Assembly: GCA_944363395.1 (NCBI GenBank)
Contig: CALVUC010000005.1
Location: 1 to 64,000, forward strand
Length of the DNA stretch: 64,000 nt
Direction of reading: 5' to 3'
Source: an uncultured Clostridia bacterium
GTDB lineage: Bacteria; Bacillota; Clostridia; Christensenellales; Borkfalkiaceae
This document shows positions 27,513 through 35,178 of the stretch, piece by piece; the stretch's first letter is position 1; each line of letters opens with the position of its first letter. A program made the position numbers and the translations under genes. The notes beneath the pieces were generated by a model. The model was not told the origin of the DNA and made no database searches. It saw nothing but the letters and a program-made list of their open reading frames with translations.

Positions 27513-28481
27513 TCAGCCTCCGATATGTGTCTGTAATGTATATGTTCCGTCCCTGACGGTGAGCAGGATATGCCCCTGTTCGTCCGTGCGGTAGATCTCC
27601 GCCCCGACGGCGGCGAGCCGCGCCGTCGTCTCTCCCGCGGGATGGCGGTAGAAGTTTCCCGCCCCGCACGAGACGATCGCCGCCGACGGCGAAAGCATGG
27701 AGAGCCACTCCTCGCAGGAGGCGCTCGCCGCCCCGTGATGCGCCACTTTCAAAACGTCCGTCTCGCCGAGCCGCACGCGCAGCCGCCCGCTGTCCAGGAT
27801 GTCCTCCGAAAGAGCGAGTTCGGAGAGGATCGTCCTCTCCCGCACCGCGTCCGCATCGCCCGAGAGCAGGATATTGACGCCGCCATAGCTCACATAGAGC
27901 ATCGCCGAGGAGACGTTTTCCTCCGTTTCACCCGCGGCGTGCGGAGAAATGCACACCGCGTATGCGCCCGACGCGTCCTCGACGGCGTCGTAGCGCACGA
28001 GCGTATCGCGCGCACAGCCCTCTTTCAGGACGGCGGCGAGGAAGCTCTCGTACGCAGGCGCCCCGGAAGGCAGGACGGGCAGATAGACGCAGTCAAAGGA
28101 AAACACGCGCAGCAGTTCGCGGGCGCCGCCGTAATGATCGATGTCCGCGTGCGTCACGGCGAGCAGGAGCGAAGAACAGTCCAGCCCTTTGATATAGGAG
28201 ACGATGGTATCGTTTGCTTCAAAGGAACCGTCGCCCGCGTCCACGACGAGCGCCTTGCCCGAAGGAAATTCGACGATCGTGCAGTCGCCCTGCCCCACGC
28301 TGAGAAAATGGACGCGCAGTTCCCCTTCCCCGCGCGCGGGGATGTGCGCCGCGGGCAGGAGCGCGCGATAGGGAAAGATGCAGAACGCGAGCGCGACGGC
28401 GAACGCCGTCAGGCAGACGATGCCCGTACGGATGAGGCGCAGCAGCCTGCGGCGCTTTTTCTCCTCCGCCGCCCTACTCAC
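27513..28481 (-). CDS. ComEC-like metallo-beta-lactamase domain protein
   Basis: About 322 residues: a basic N-terminus, one membrane anchor near residues 17-36, then an extracytoplasmic MBL domain. Motifs match the C-terminal nuclease-like domain of ComEC: VHFLSVGQGDCTIVEFPSG, THADIDHYGGAREL, ILLSGDAD and VAHHGAAS. The ComEC channel domain itself is absent, so it is a stand-alone MBL protein; it might hydrolyse DNA or another phosphodiester outside the cell. Start chosen as GTG 28481, overlapping the patatin stop (GTGA). Its presence at the head of a shikimate operon is unexplained. Confidence 0.82.
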   Translation of the reverse strand: MSRAAEEKKRRRLLRLIRTGIVCLTAFAVALAFCIFPYRALLPAAHIPARGEGELRVHFLSVGQGDCTIVEFPSGKALVVDAGDGSFEANDTIVSYIKGLDCSSLLLAVTHADIDHYGGARELLRVFSFDCVYLPVLPSGAPAYESFLAAVLKEGCARDTLVRYDAVEDASGAYAVCISPHAAGETEENVSSAMLYVSYGGVNILLSGDADAVRERTILSELALSEDILDSGRLRVRLGETDVLKVAHHGAASASCEEWLSMLSPSAAIVSCGAGNFYRHPAGETTARLAAVGAEIYRTDEQGHILLTVRDGTYTLQTHIGG

Positions 28482-29326
28482 CGCGCGTGCCGCCCCCTGC
28501 GGCGGAATGCCGCGACCGCGGCGCGGATCTCGCCCATGCGCTGCTTTGCCTCGCGATAGCCGATCTCGAACATCGCGTCGGCGGCGGCCCTCCCGATGCT
28601 CGTGGCGCGGAAATCGTTGAGGTCGGGGCGGAGCATGACGTCCGCGGCGCGGTATCCGCGCGTCTTGGCGTCCGCAAGCGTCTGCACGGGGGCGACGGAG
28701 CGGACGAAAGAGCCGACCAGCCGCTTCACCCTGCCCTGCTCCCGCTCTTCGGGCGCAAATGCCGAAAGATCGACGCCGATGACGACGTCCGCGCCCAGCT
28801 GACGGCAGACGTCCGCCGGGACCGCATCGGAAAAGGCGCCGTCGTAAAGTTTTCTCCCCTCCCATTCCACGCCGCGGAAAAAGGGCGGGATGGCGGAAGA
28901 GGCCGTGAGCGCGCGCGCAAGGCTGCCCTCGCGCAGGACGACGCATTCGTTGCTCTCGCCGTCCGTGGCGCAGCAGGCAAAGGGAAGCGAAAGCGTGGAG
29001 AAATCGCCTTCGAGATACTGTTCGAGAAACGCCTCAAAGGGCGCCATATCGGCAAACGGGCGCAGGTTTTTGGCAAACGCGACCCTGTCGACGTGATCGA
29101 CGACGCTCACCATGTCTGCCCAGGAATAGCCTGCCGCGAGCAGCGCGCCGACGATGGAGCCGATGCTTGTCCCCGTCACGAAGGAAAAGACGAGCCCCTC
29201 CTCCTCAAACGCTTTGAGCGCGCCCAGATGCGCCATGCCCTTTGCTCCGCCCGAGCCGAGCGCAAGCCCCAATGCGACGGGCGGGCGGCGCGAAAACTTC
29301 GTGCGAAAAAATTCTAACAGCCGCAT
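28478..29326 (-). CDS. Patatin-like phospholipase
   Basis: 282-residue predicted serine acylhydrolase, second patatin of the window. Oxyanion loop GSGGAKGMAH (residues 24-33), nucleophile GTSIG with Ser54, and catalytic Asp in LYDGAFSD (DGA in place of DGG, a known variant). The C-terminal tail is basic (RRRGRHAR) and could contact membrane. The start ATG 29326 has AAGGAGG upstream. It heads the patatin-MBL-aroC-aroB-aroE-aroQ-aroK-fabG gene run and has a recognisable promoter. Confidence 0.9.
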   Translation of the reverse strand: MRLLEFFRTKFSRRPPVALGLALGSGGAKGMAHLGALKAFEEEGLVFSFVTGTSIGSIVGALLAAGYSWADMVSVVDHVDRVAFAKNLRPFADMAPFEAFLEQYLEGDFSTLSLPFACCATDGESNECVVLREGSLARALTASSAIPPFFRGVEWEGRKLYDGAFSDAVPADVCRQLGADVVIGVDLSAFAPEEREQGRVKRLVGSFVRSVAPVQTLADAKTRGYRAADVMLRPDLNDFRATSIGRAAADAMFEIGYREAKQRMGEIRAAVAAFRRRGRHAR

Positions 29327-29353
29327 AGCCCGCCTCCTTTGCATGATACTACT

Positions 29354-29382
29354 ATTTTACACGTTTTTTGCAAAAAAGTAAA
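29354..29382 (-). promoter_or_regulatory. Promoter of the patatin-aro operon
   Basis: Minus-strand -35 TTTACT (29377-29382), 17-base spacer, -10 TAAAAT (29354-29359). The spacer contains a 14-bp palindrome TTTTTTGCAAAAAA. The leader is about 20 bases. Confidence 0.55.
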
Positions 29383-29450
29383 CCGCTTTGCGCAGTTTTC
29401 TCGCGCGCGGACGCGGCATTCTGCCGAAATCGCTCATCCGCGCCGTACGG

Positions 29451-29479
29451 TTGACAGCGCGCAAAAAAAGTGATAGAGT
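29451..29479 (+). promoter_or_regulatory. Promoter of the YjdF-like gene
   Basis: -35 TTGACA (29451-29456), 17-base spacer, -10 TAGAGT (29474-29479), then AAAAAGGAGG shortly before the ATG at 29498, so the leader is very short. Confidence 0.65.
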
Positions 29480-29497
29480 AAAAAAAGGAGGTCGACC

Positions 29498-30280
29498 ATG
29501 CAAACCACCCCGTCATCCGTCTCACACAAACGAAAATATATCCTGCTCGCCGTCTGGTGCGCGCTCATCGCCGCCGACGTCGCGGGGCTCATCTGGAACG
29601 GCGTACGCCTCTCGCAGGGAACGATCGGCGAAGCAAAATTTCAAAAAGCCGCGCTGCACTTCGCCATCAGCCTTGCGACCATCTCCGCCGTCTTTCTCGC
29701 CGAAGCGCTCTTCCGCTTCCGCGTCTCCCTGCCGCTCGCCGTCTGCTGCTGCGTATTCGCCTTCTGCGCGAATACCGTCTCCAACGTCTTTTGTATGTAC
29801 GACTACTTCCGCTATTGGGACAAGGTGCTGCACTCCCTCTCGGGCGTGCTGTTCGCCGTCATCGGCATGGGGCTCGCGCTGCTGCTCCTCAGGGACATGA
29901 AGGAAGGAAAGCGCAAGGTCGCCGCCGTCGTCCTCATCGGCTTTCTCATCGCGCTCGCCGAAGGGTATCTCTGGGAGATGTTCGAGTTCACCGTGGACTC
30001 CGTCGACCCCTCCTCCAACACGCAGGCGTGGATGGACGGCATGGTGCAGATGGGTTCGGGCGGCAAATACGACATCCCCGACGGGATGTACCTCATTTCC
30101 GAGCGGCGCGGCGGCGCGCTCATGGACACGATGACCGATCTCATCCTGAACTTTGCGGGCGCGCTCATCGTCCTTGTGCCGTGCTTTATCGTCTTTTGCA
30201 GGGACGCGGATAAAATGAGAGCGTTTGCCTTTACCGCTGCGCCCCGCCGCAAAAAGACGGAAAAAACGCAAGAGACGTAA
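29498..30280 (+). CDS. YjdF/DUF2238-like membrane protein
   Basis: 260-residue polytopic membrane protein with about six hydrophobic segments and a basic C-terminal tail. Conserved polar positions inside the membrane part match the DUF2238/YjdF pattern: RYWDKVLHSLSG, then EGYLWEMFEF and DTMTDLILNFAG. Function of the family is unknown; the WDK..H / WE..E / DT..D set looks like a metal or catalytic site in the membrane. The start ATG follows AAGGAGG. It is monocistronic, bounded by its own promoter and a long hairpin. Confidence 0.75.
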   Translation: MQTTPSSVSHKRKYILLAVWCALIAADVAGLIWNGVRLSQGTIGEAKFQKAALHFAISLATISAVFLAEALFRFRVSLPLAVCCCVFAFCANTVSNVFCMYDYFRYWDKVLHSLSGVLFAVIGMGLALLLLRDMKEGKRKVAAVVLIGFLIALAEGYLWEMFEFTVDSVDPSSNTQAWMDGMVQMGSGGKYDIPDGMYLISERRGGALMDTMTDLILNFAGALIVLVPCFIVFCRDADKMRAFAFTAAPRRKKTEKTQET

Positions 30281-30319
30281 ACCATACGGTACAAAAAACG
30301 GGATACGTCCCCGTAAAAT

Positions 30320-30354
30320 GCGCGCCGCGCGGCAATGTTTGCCGCGCGGCGCGC
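30320..30354. repeat. Long GC-rich hairpin between convergent genes
   Basis: Perfect 16-bp stem (30320-30335 and 30339-30354) with 3-base loop, core GCCGCGCGGC. It resembles the one at 8755-8787 and lies between the YjdF-like and HAD genes. There is only a weak CTCTTT tail on the plus strand, so termination is possible but not typical. Confidence 0.65.
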
Positions 30355-30358
30355 CTCT

Positions 30359-31180
30359 TTATCCCGCATTCTCTTCCAGCCATCGGGCGACGGAATCTTC
30401 GTCGTTTGCGCCGATGACGGCGGTCGCCGCCGCCTTCAGAACAGGATCGGCATTGGCGACGGCGTACCGTTCGTCCGCTTCCCCGAAGAGGGCGAGATCG
30501 TTGACGGCGTCGCCGAAACAGACGAGCTTCGTACAGCCGAGCATCTCCCGCAGAACGCGCGCGGCAGACGCCTTGGAAACGCCTGCGGGCATCACTTCGA
30601 GCCAGGGCGCGCCCGTGTAGATATCGCGGGAATACAGGCAGCAGAATCTCCCTTCCAGCTCTTTTTTCACGGCGAGGAGCGCCCCTTCTTCCTCAAAAAT
30701 ACAGGCGAAATAGTACACGTCTCCGTCGAGCGCCGCCGCAAGGGAAGAGATCTCCCGCGCCCGCCCGTCGTCCATGCGCGAGGCGACGAACGCCCTCTGC
30801 GCCGCGGAGCAGCGCGCCGTCAGATAGGAAAAGCGGGGTCTGCCGCCGATCATGGCATAGACGAGAGGGACGAGCCCCCTCTCCGTGAAGGCGGAAAAGA
30901 CGGCCTGCGCCTCCTGCGCGGAAAAGAGCCGCGACCAGAGCGTCTCCCCCGTCGCACTGTCCGCAATGAACGCGCCGTTATGTACGATGACGGGCAGCGA
31001 AACGCGAATGCCCTCCGTCACCTTGCGCGCCGTCTCGATGCTCCGCGCCGTCGCATAGGAAAAACAGACGCCCCGCTCCGCGAGCCGCCCGATGACGCGG
31101 CAGGTATACGAGCTCAGCGTCCGGTCGGAGCGCAGCAGCGTCCCGTCCAGATCGCTCAAATACAACGTCTTTTCCATCAT
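30359..31180 (-). CDS. Cof-type HAD-IIB sugar phosphatase
   Basis: 273-residue haloacid dehalogenase family phosphatase. Motif I SDLDGTLLRSD gives the nucleophile and acid/base Asp; motif II is near YATARS; motif III Lys is in the PAGVSKASA segment; motif IV is GDAVNDLALF. The IIB cap domain lies between. Such enzymes remove phosphate from sugar phosphates, FMN or PLP; the substrate cannot be predicted. Two adjacent ATG codons (31180 and 31177) can start it. It follows the MBL hydrolase gene by 20 bases. Confidence 0.88.
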   Translation of the reverse strand: MMEKTLYLSDLDGTLLRSDRTLSSYTCRVIGRLAERGVCFSYATARSIETARKVTEGIRVSLPVIVHNGAFIADSATGETLWSRLFSAQEAQAVFSAFTERGLVPLVYAMIGGRPRFSYLTARCSAAQRAFVASRMDDGRAREISSLAAALDGDVYYFACIFEEEGALLAVKKELEGRFCCLYSRDIYTGAPWLEVMPAGVSKASAARVLREMLGCTKLVCFGDAVNDLALFGEADERYAVANADPVLKAAATAVIGANDEDSVARWLEENAG

Positions 31181-31200
31181 CCTTCCTCTGCGCGGCGCGC

Positions 31201-32049
31201 CTACACCGTGAGCGTCATCCCGTCGTATGCGGCAATGACGCCGTACTCCCGTTCGGCGCGCGCCAAAGCCTCCGCCGTGGGCGCACTGTTGTGCGAAAAG
31301 TGCGTGATGACCTTTTTGGTATCCCCGTCGACGACGCCCGCGCGCTCCAGCCGTCCGATCGTGTACGCCACTTCTTTAAGGTTCATGTGACGGGCGTTCG
31401 GATCGGCATCGTCCCACAGAAAGGTGCAGTCGAGATTGACGACATCGGCGCGCTTTTTCATCGTCTTCAAAAAATCCATGCTCTCGTCGGGGAGCCTGCC
31501 CGTATCGGTGAGATGCAGCACGCGCTTGCCGCCGCGTTCCACGAGATAGAGGAGAGGCTCCGCGGAAGAGTGATGCGCGGGAAAGGTATACGCCCTCCAA
31601 TCGTCAAAGGCGATCTCCTGAAAGGCGCCGACCGTGCGGAGCTGCACGTTGGGCGCGACTTCCGCCTTCATCTCGCGGCGGGTGTCCTCGCGGAACACAT
31701 CGCACACCTCGCGGTTGCCGAATATGGTCAGAACGGGCGCCGTCATATCGTGCGCGTATTTATAGCCGCGCAGGATGAAATCATGCGCGTAAAAGTGATC
31801 CATATGCGAATGCGTCACCAGAAGATAGGCGATCTTGGAAAGGTCGACGCCTCTCTCCACGGCGTGCGCATAGGCGTCGGGCGGAAAATCGATGGAGAGT
31901 TCGCCGTCCAGAACGACCTGCGAGCGCGTGCGGCGCTCCGCCGTGCTTCCCGCCGCGATGCGCTCCCGCAGTCCGCGGCAGTATTCGCAGTTGCAAAATA
32001 CCGCAGGGACGCCTTCCGCCGCCCCCGTTCCCAAATATTGTACCTTCAT
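31201..32049 (-). CDS. PhnP-like metallo-beta-lactamase hydrolase
   Basis: 282-residue MBL-fold enzyme. N-terminal YLGTGAAEGVPAVFCNCEYC with three cysteines resembles the structural zinc site of PhnP/phosphodiesterases. The catalytic two-metal motif is THSHMDHFYAHD; later ligands are in LHLTDTGRLP and ITHFSHNSAPT. Likely a phosphodiesterase or cyclic phosphate hydrolase, but no phosphonate genes are nearby. It lies 117 bases from dtd, with a palindrome between, and probably pairs with the HAD phosphatase. Confidence 0.85.
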   Translation of the reverse strand: MKVQYLGTGAAEGVPAVFCNCEYCRGLRERIAAGSTAERRTRSQVVLDGELSIDFPPDAYAHAVERGVDLSKIAYLLVTHSHMDHFYAHDFILRGYKYAHDMTAPVLTIFGNREVCDVFREDTRREMKAEVAPNVQLRTVGAFQEIAFDDWRAYTFPAHHSSAEPLLYLVERGGKRVLHLTDTGRLPDESMDFLKTMKKRADVVNLDCTFLWDDADPNARHMNLKEVAYTIGRLERAGVVDGDTKKVITHFSHNSAPTAEALARAEREYGVIAAYDGMTLTV

Positions 32050-32078
32050 ATGTTTTCGGGCAGTCCGCCCGTCCTCCC

Positions 32079-32096
32079 CTCCCGCCGCGGCGGGAG
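32079..32096. repeat. GC-rich palindrome upstream of the MBL gene
   Basis: An 18-bp perfect palindrome, CTCCCGCCG followed by its complement, between the dtd 3' end and the MBL hydrolase start. It has the CCGCGG core also seen in the other long hairpins. No T run follows on the minus strand. Confidence 0.5.
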
Positions 32097-32166
32097 AGCG
32101 TCTGTTTTTGCGCGATCTTTACGGTCCTTTGCCCGCAAAGATCCGTGAATAAAATAGCGCGGACGA

Positions 32167-32604
32167 TCAGATCTCGTATATGATCGTCACGGGCCCGTCG
32201 TTGACCTGTTCGATGACCATGTGCGCGCCGAACACGCCGAGCCTGACGCTCACGCCGAGGGCGGCAAGGCGTTCGGCGGCAAGACGGTAGAGCGCGTCCG
32301 CCGCTTCGGGGCGTTCCGCTTGCGTAAACGACGGGCGGTTCCCCTTTTTCGCATCGCCGTAGAGCGTGAACTGCGAGACAAGCAGCACTTCGCCGCCGAC
32401 GTCCGTGACGGAGCGGTTCATCTTGCCCGCCTCGTCCTCAAACACCCGCAGATGCGCGATCTTCTCGGCACATTTCTCCGCCTGCGCCGCGCCGTCCCCC
32501 GTTTTAACGCCGAAATAGACGACGAGCCCGCATCCGATCTCGGAAACGGGCTCATTGCCTACGGCGAGCCTTGCGCGGCTCACACGCTGTGCGACGAACT
32601 TCAT
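32167..32604 (-). CDS. dtd: D-aminoacyl-tRNA deacylase
   Basis: Hydrolyses D-amino acids (and glycine from tRNA-Ala) wrongly attached to tRNA. 145 residues. The active-site SQFTLYGD motif and the Gly-cisPro loop (as NDGPVTI, normally NSGPVT) are present. It starts within the efp stop codon (TAATG), so the pepP-efp-dtd genes form a translation-related operon. Confidence 0.95.
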   Translation of the reverse strand: MKFVAQRVSRARLAVGNEPVSEIGCGLVVYFGVKTGDGAAQAEKCAEKIAHLRVFEDEAGKMNRSVTDVGGEVLLVSQFTLYGDAKKGNRPSFTQAERPEAADALYRLAAERLAALGVSVRLGVFGAHMVIEQVNDGPVTIIYEI

Positions 32605-33167
32605 TACACGCGGCTCATGTACTCGCCCGTGCGGGTATCGATGCGGATGGTATCGCCCTCTTCGACGAACATGGGGACCTGGAACACGGCGCCCGTCTCC
32701 ACCTTTGCCGCCTTGGTGACGTTGGTCGCGGTGTTGCCCCTGACGCCGGGCTCTGCCTCGACGACCTTGAGCTCGACAAAGTTTTCAGGCTCGACGGAGA
32801 ACGCGTTGCCGTAGAGGAACTTCACCGTAACGACGTCGTTCTCGCGGATATAGCGGAGCGCGTCCTCGACCTGCGAGAAGTTGAGGGGGGTGAGGTTGAA
32901 CTCTTCGTCCATGAAGTAGTAGAACTCGCCGTCCGTATAGGAATAGGTCATCTTCTTGGTCTCGACCTGTGCCGTCTCGAGCTTCGTCGTGGGGTTGAAG
33001 GTCTCATCGGAGAGGACCTGTCCCGTGACGACGTTCTTCAGGGTGCAGCGAACGAACGCCGCGCCCTTGCCGGGCTTGACGTGCTGGAACTCGGTGACCG
33101 TATAGACGCCGCTCTTGTATTCGAACGTGGTGCCCTTGCGGATATCGCCTGCCATGATCTGTGCCAT
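32604..33167 (-). CDS. efp: Elongation factor P
   Basis: Binds the ribosome between P and E sites and relieves stalling at proline runs. 187 residues, three domains. The N-terminal KOW-like domain has the [10 protein letters not shown] loop whose Lys is modified in other bacteria; domain III ends with [17 protein letters not shown]. The start ATG 33167 follows GGAG; a longer reading would add an unlikely 8 residues. The efp-pepP neighbourhood is widespread in Firmicutes. Confidence 0.97.
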   Translation of the reverse strand: MAQIMAGDIRKGTTFEYKSGVYTVTEFQHVKPGKGAAFVRCTLKNVVTGQVLSDETFNPTTKLETAQVETKKMTYSYTDGEFYYFMDEEFNLTPLNFSQVEDALRYIRENDVVTVKFLYGNAFSVEPENFVELKVVEAEPGVRGNTATNVTKAAKVETGAVFQVPMFVEEGDTIRIDTRTGEYMSRV

Positions 33168-33199
33168 AAATCTATTCTCCTTGTCTTTCAACTAAAAAT

Positions 33200-34255
33200 T
33201 TACAAAATGAGTAAGCCGTGCTGCGTCTTGTGCATGAAGGAGACGACCCTCCCCTTTTCCAGCGTGACGCTGTCCTCGATGCGGATGCCGTACTCGCCCG
33301 CAAAATACAGCCCCGGCTCGTCCGAAAAGACCATGCCGTCCGCAAGCACCTCTTCGCTGCGCGGCGAGAGCATGGGATGCTCGTGGATCTCCAGTCCGAT
33401 GCCGTGCCCGAGCGAATGGGTGAACGCGCCGTCCAGCCCCTGCTCGCGGAAACACGCGCGGGCGATCTCGTCCGCCTCCCGTCCCGTCATGCCGGAACGG
33501 ATGCGCTCTTTGGCAAGTTCGTGCGCCTTCAGAACGAGCGCGTAATGCTGTTTGAACGCCTCGTGCCTGCCGTCGTCGCCGAACAGGAAGGTGCGCGTGC
33601 AGTCGGAGCAGTACCCGCCCTTCTTGCAGCCGAAGTCGATGAGCACGACGTCGCCGAACCGGAGCCGCGTATCCCCCGTCTCGTGATGAGGCACGCTCGA
33701 TCCCGCGCCGAACGCGACGATGGTCTCAAAGGAGACGCCCTCCGCGCCGCGCATCCGCATCTCGTACTCGAGCACGGCGGCGGCTTCGCGCTCCGTCATC
33801 CCCTCCCTGAGGCGGGGAAGCGTCGCGAGCAGACCTTCCTCGGCAATATCGCACGCCTGACGGATGCAGGCGAGTTCTTCGGGCGTCTTGACCTTCATCG
33901 CCTCCCTGAGGAAGGGCATACAGTCGGTGAGCGCAAACCCCTCTCCCTCTAAAAGATCGCTTCCCGCGCGGCTCAGGTAGGGATAGGGAACGCCCAGCGT
34001 CCTTTTGCCTGCAAGAAGAGAGAGCGCTTCGCGCCGTCCGCCTTCCCTGACGCGGACAAAACTCCCCCGAAGCGCCCGTTCGGCAGCTTCAAAGTAGCGC
34101 GCGTCCGCAACGAAGGTGCATTCCGACCCGTCGTAGACAACGTAGCCGTCCGTCGAATAAAAGCCCGTCACATAGCGGCGGAGAAAGTCCTGTTCGAGAA
34201 ACAGGGCGTCTGCCCCGCACGCGGCATAAATTTTATGCAAGGATGCTTCATTCAT
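33200..34255 (-). CDS. Xaa-Pro dipeptidase/aminopeptidase, M24 family
   Basis: 351-residue metallopeptidase that cleaves the bond before proline. The N-terminal creatinase-like domain is followed by the pita-bread domain with the five metal ligands: two Asp in LIDFGCKKGGYCSDCTRTF, His in HSLGHGIGLEIHE, Glu in FSDEPG and Glu in GIRIEDSV. The start is ATG 34255, with no ribosome site and a promoter whose -10 ends only six bases upstream. The mRNA therefore probably begins at or next to the ATG (leaderless). Upstream of efp, as is common. Confidence 0.93.
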   Translation of the reverse strand: MNEASLHKIYAACGADALFLEQDFLRRYVTGFYSTDGYVVYDGSECTFVADARYFEAAERALRGSFVRVREGGRREALSLLAGKRTLGVPYPYLSRAGSDLLEGEGFALTDCMPFLREAMKVKTPEELACIRQACDIAEEGLLATLPRLREGMTEREAAAVLEYEMRMRGAEGVSFETIVAFGAGSSVPHHETGDTRLRFGDVVLIDFGCKKGGYCSDCTRTFLFGDDGRHEAFKQHYALVLKAHELAKERIRSGMTGREADEIARACFREQGLDGAFTHSLGHGIGLEIHEHPMLSPRSEEVLADGMVFSDEPGLYFAGEYGIRIEDSVTLEKGRVVSFMHKTQHGLLIL

Positions 34256-34261
34256 ACTTTG

Positions 34262-34290
34262 ATTATAGCAAAATACGCGCTTCAAGTCAA
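34262..34290 (-). promoter_or_regulatory. Promoter of pepP-efp-dtd, leaderless arrangement
   Basis: Minus-strand -35 TTGACT (34285-34290), 17-base spacer, extended -10 TGC-TATAAT (34262-34267). The normal initiation distance of about seven bases from the -10 falls on the A of the ATG at 34255. Confidence 0.75.
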
Positions 34291-34326
34291 TATTTTTTAA
34301 GCATTCCGCGCGCCAAACGGCGAAAT

Positions 34327-35178
34327 TTACGCGGGAACGCCCTCATAGATGCGCTTCATCGCGAGCGCGTCCTCCGCCTGCGTCCCGTCCGACTCGCTGA
34401 CGACGTACGGCTCGAGCCTGAGTTCCTTCAAAACGGCGGCGAGCGGCTCAAATTCCGGTCCGTACCTTTCGTCGGCGAACGTGAGATGCTTGATCTCCCC
34501 CTTCGCGCCGTACATGATCTTGGAAAAATGCGCGTGGAAGTGCTTCATCCGCTCGTAGCCGAGCCGCTCGAGAAAGCCTTCGAGCAGCGCGCGGTAGTCC
34601 GCCTCCGTTCTGAGCGAACCCTGCCCGCGGGCGTTGACGTGTCCGAAATCGATGCAGGGCGTGAACACTTCGTCCACAAGGCAGAAGCGCGCGATCTCCT
34701 CGGGCGTGCCGATCTGGGCGAATTTGCCCATCGTCTCGGGGCAGAACATCATGTCCTGCATCCCGTTGAGGTAGATGTAGTCGCGCAGCATTTTGAGCCT
34801 GTCCTCCGCACGGGAGACCGCCGTCTCGCGCGTGTCCTTGCCCTGCGCGGCGGGATGAAAGACGATGCGCCTGCCGCCCATCGCGCGGCACATTTTGGCA
34901 CTGTCCAGCACATAGCCGTAAGACTTTGCCGCCATCTCGTCGTCGGGGTTGGCAAAGTTGATGAAATATGGCGCATGGACGGAGAGTTCCACGCCCTCGT
35001 CCGCAAACGCCTTCCCGATGGAGCGCGCCTTCTCCTCCCCCATGCGAACGCCCCGCCCGAAGGAATATTCAAAGCAGTCGAGTCCCATGTCCTTGACGTA
35101 GGACGCCGCTTCCTCCGTGTGCGAATAGCCCGCCGCAAAGAAGGACTCGGAATTGCCGCTCGGTCCAAATTTTATCAT
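34327..35178 (-). CDS. TIM-barrel endonuclease IV/sugar isomerase-like protein
   Basis: 283-residue protein of the xylose isomerase-like TIM barrel superfamily (AP endonuclease 2). Residues fit a three-metal endonuclease IV-like site: His in SVHAPYF, His in VFHPAAQ, Glu in CPETMG, Asp and His in IDFGHVNA, and HFHAHFSK and SESDG near the end. It could be a genuine AP endonuclease or a sugar epimerase; the YVVSESD ending and length favour the Nfo-like group. The start ATG 35178 overlaps the ribF stop. It is the last gene of the rimP-to-ribF operon. Confidence 0.82.
   Translation of the reverse strand: MIKFGPSGNSESFFAAGYSHTEEAASYVKDMGLDCFEYSFGRGVRMGEEKARSIGKAFADEGVELSVHAPYFINFANPDDEMAAKSYGYVLDSAKMCRAMGGRRIVFHPAAQGKDTRETAVSRAEDRLKMLRDYIYLNGMQDMMFCPETMGKFAQIGTPEEIARFCLVDEVFTPCIDFGHVNARGQGSLRTEADYRALLEGFLERLGYERMKHFHAHFSKIMYGAKGEIKHLTFADERYGPEFEPLAAVLKELRLEPYVVSESDGTQAEDALAMKRIYEGVPA

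Noticed and set aside
34327..34400. Terminator after the TIM-barrel gene
   Set aside because: Only a four-base-pair stem (CGCC/GGCG) without a direct T run is visible, too weak to report.
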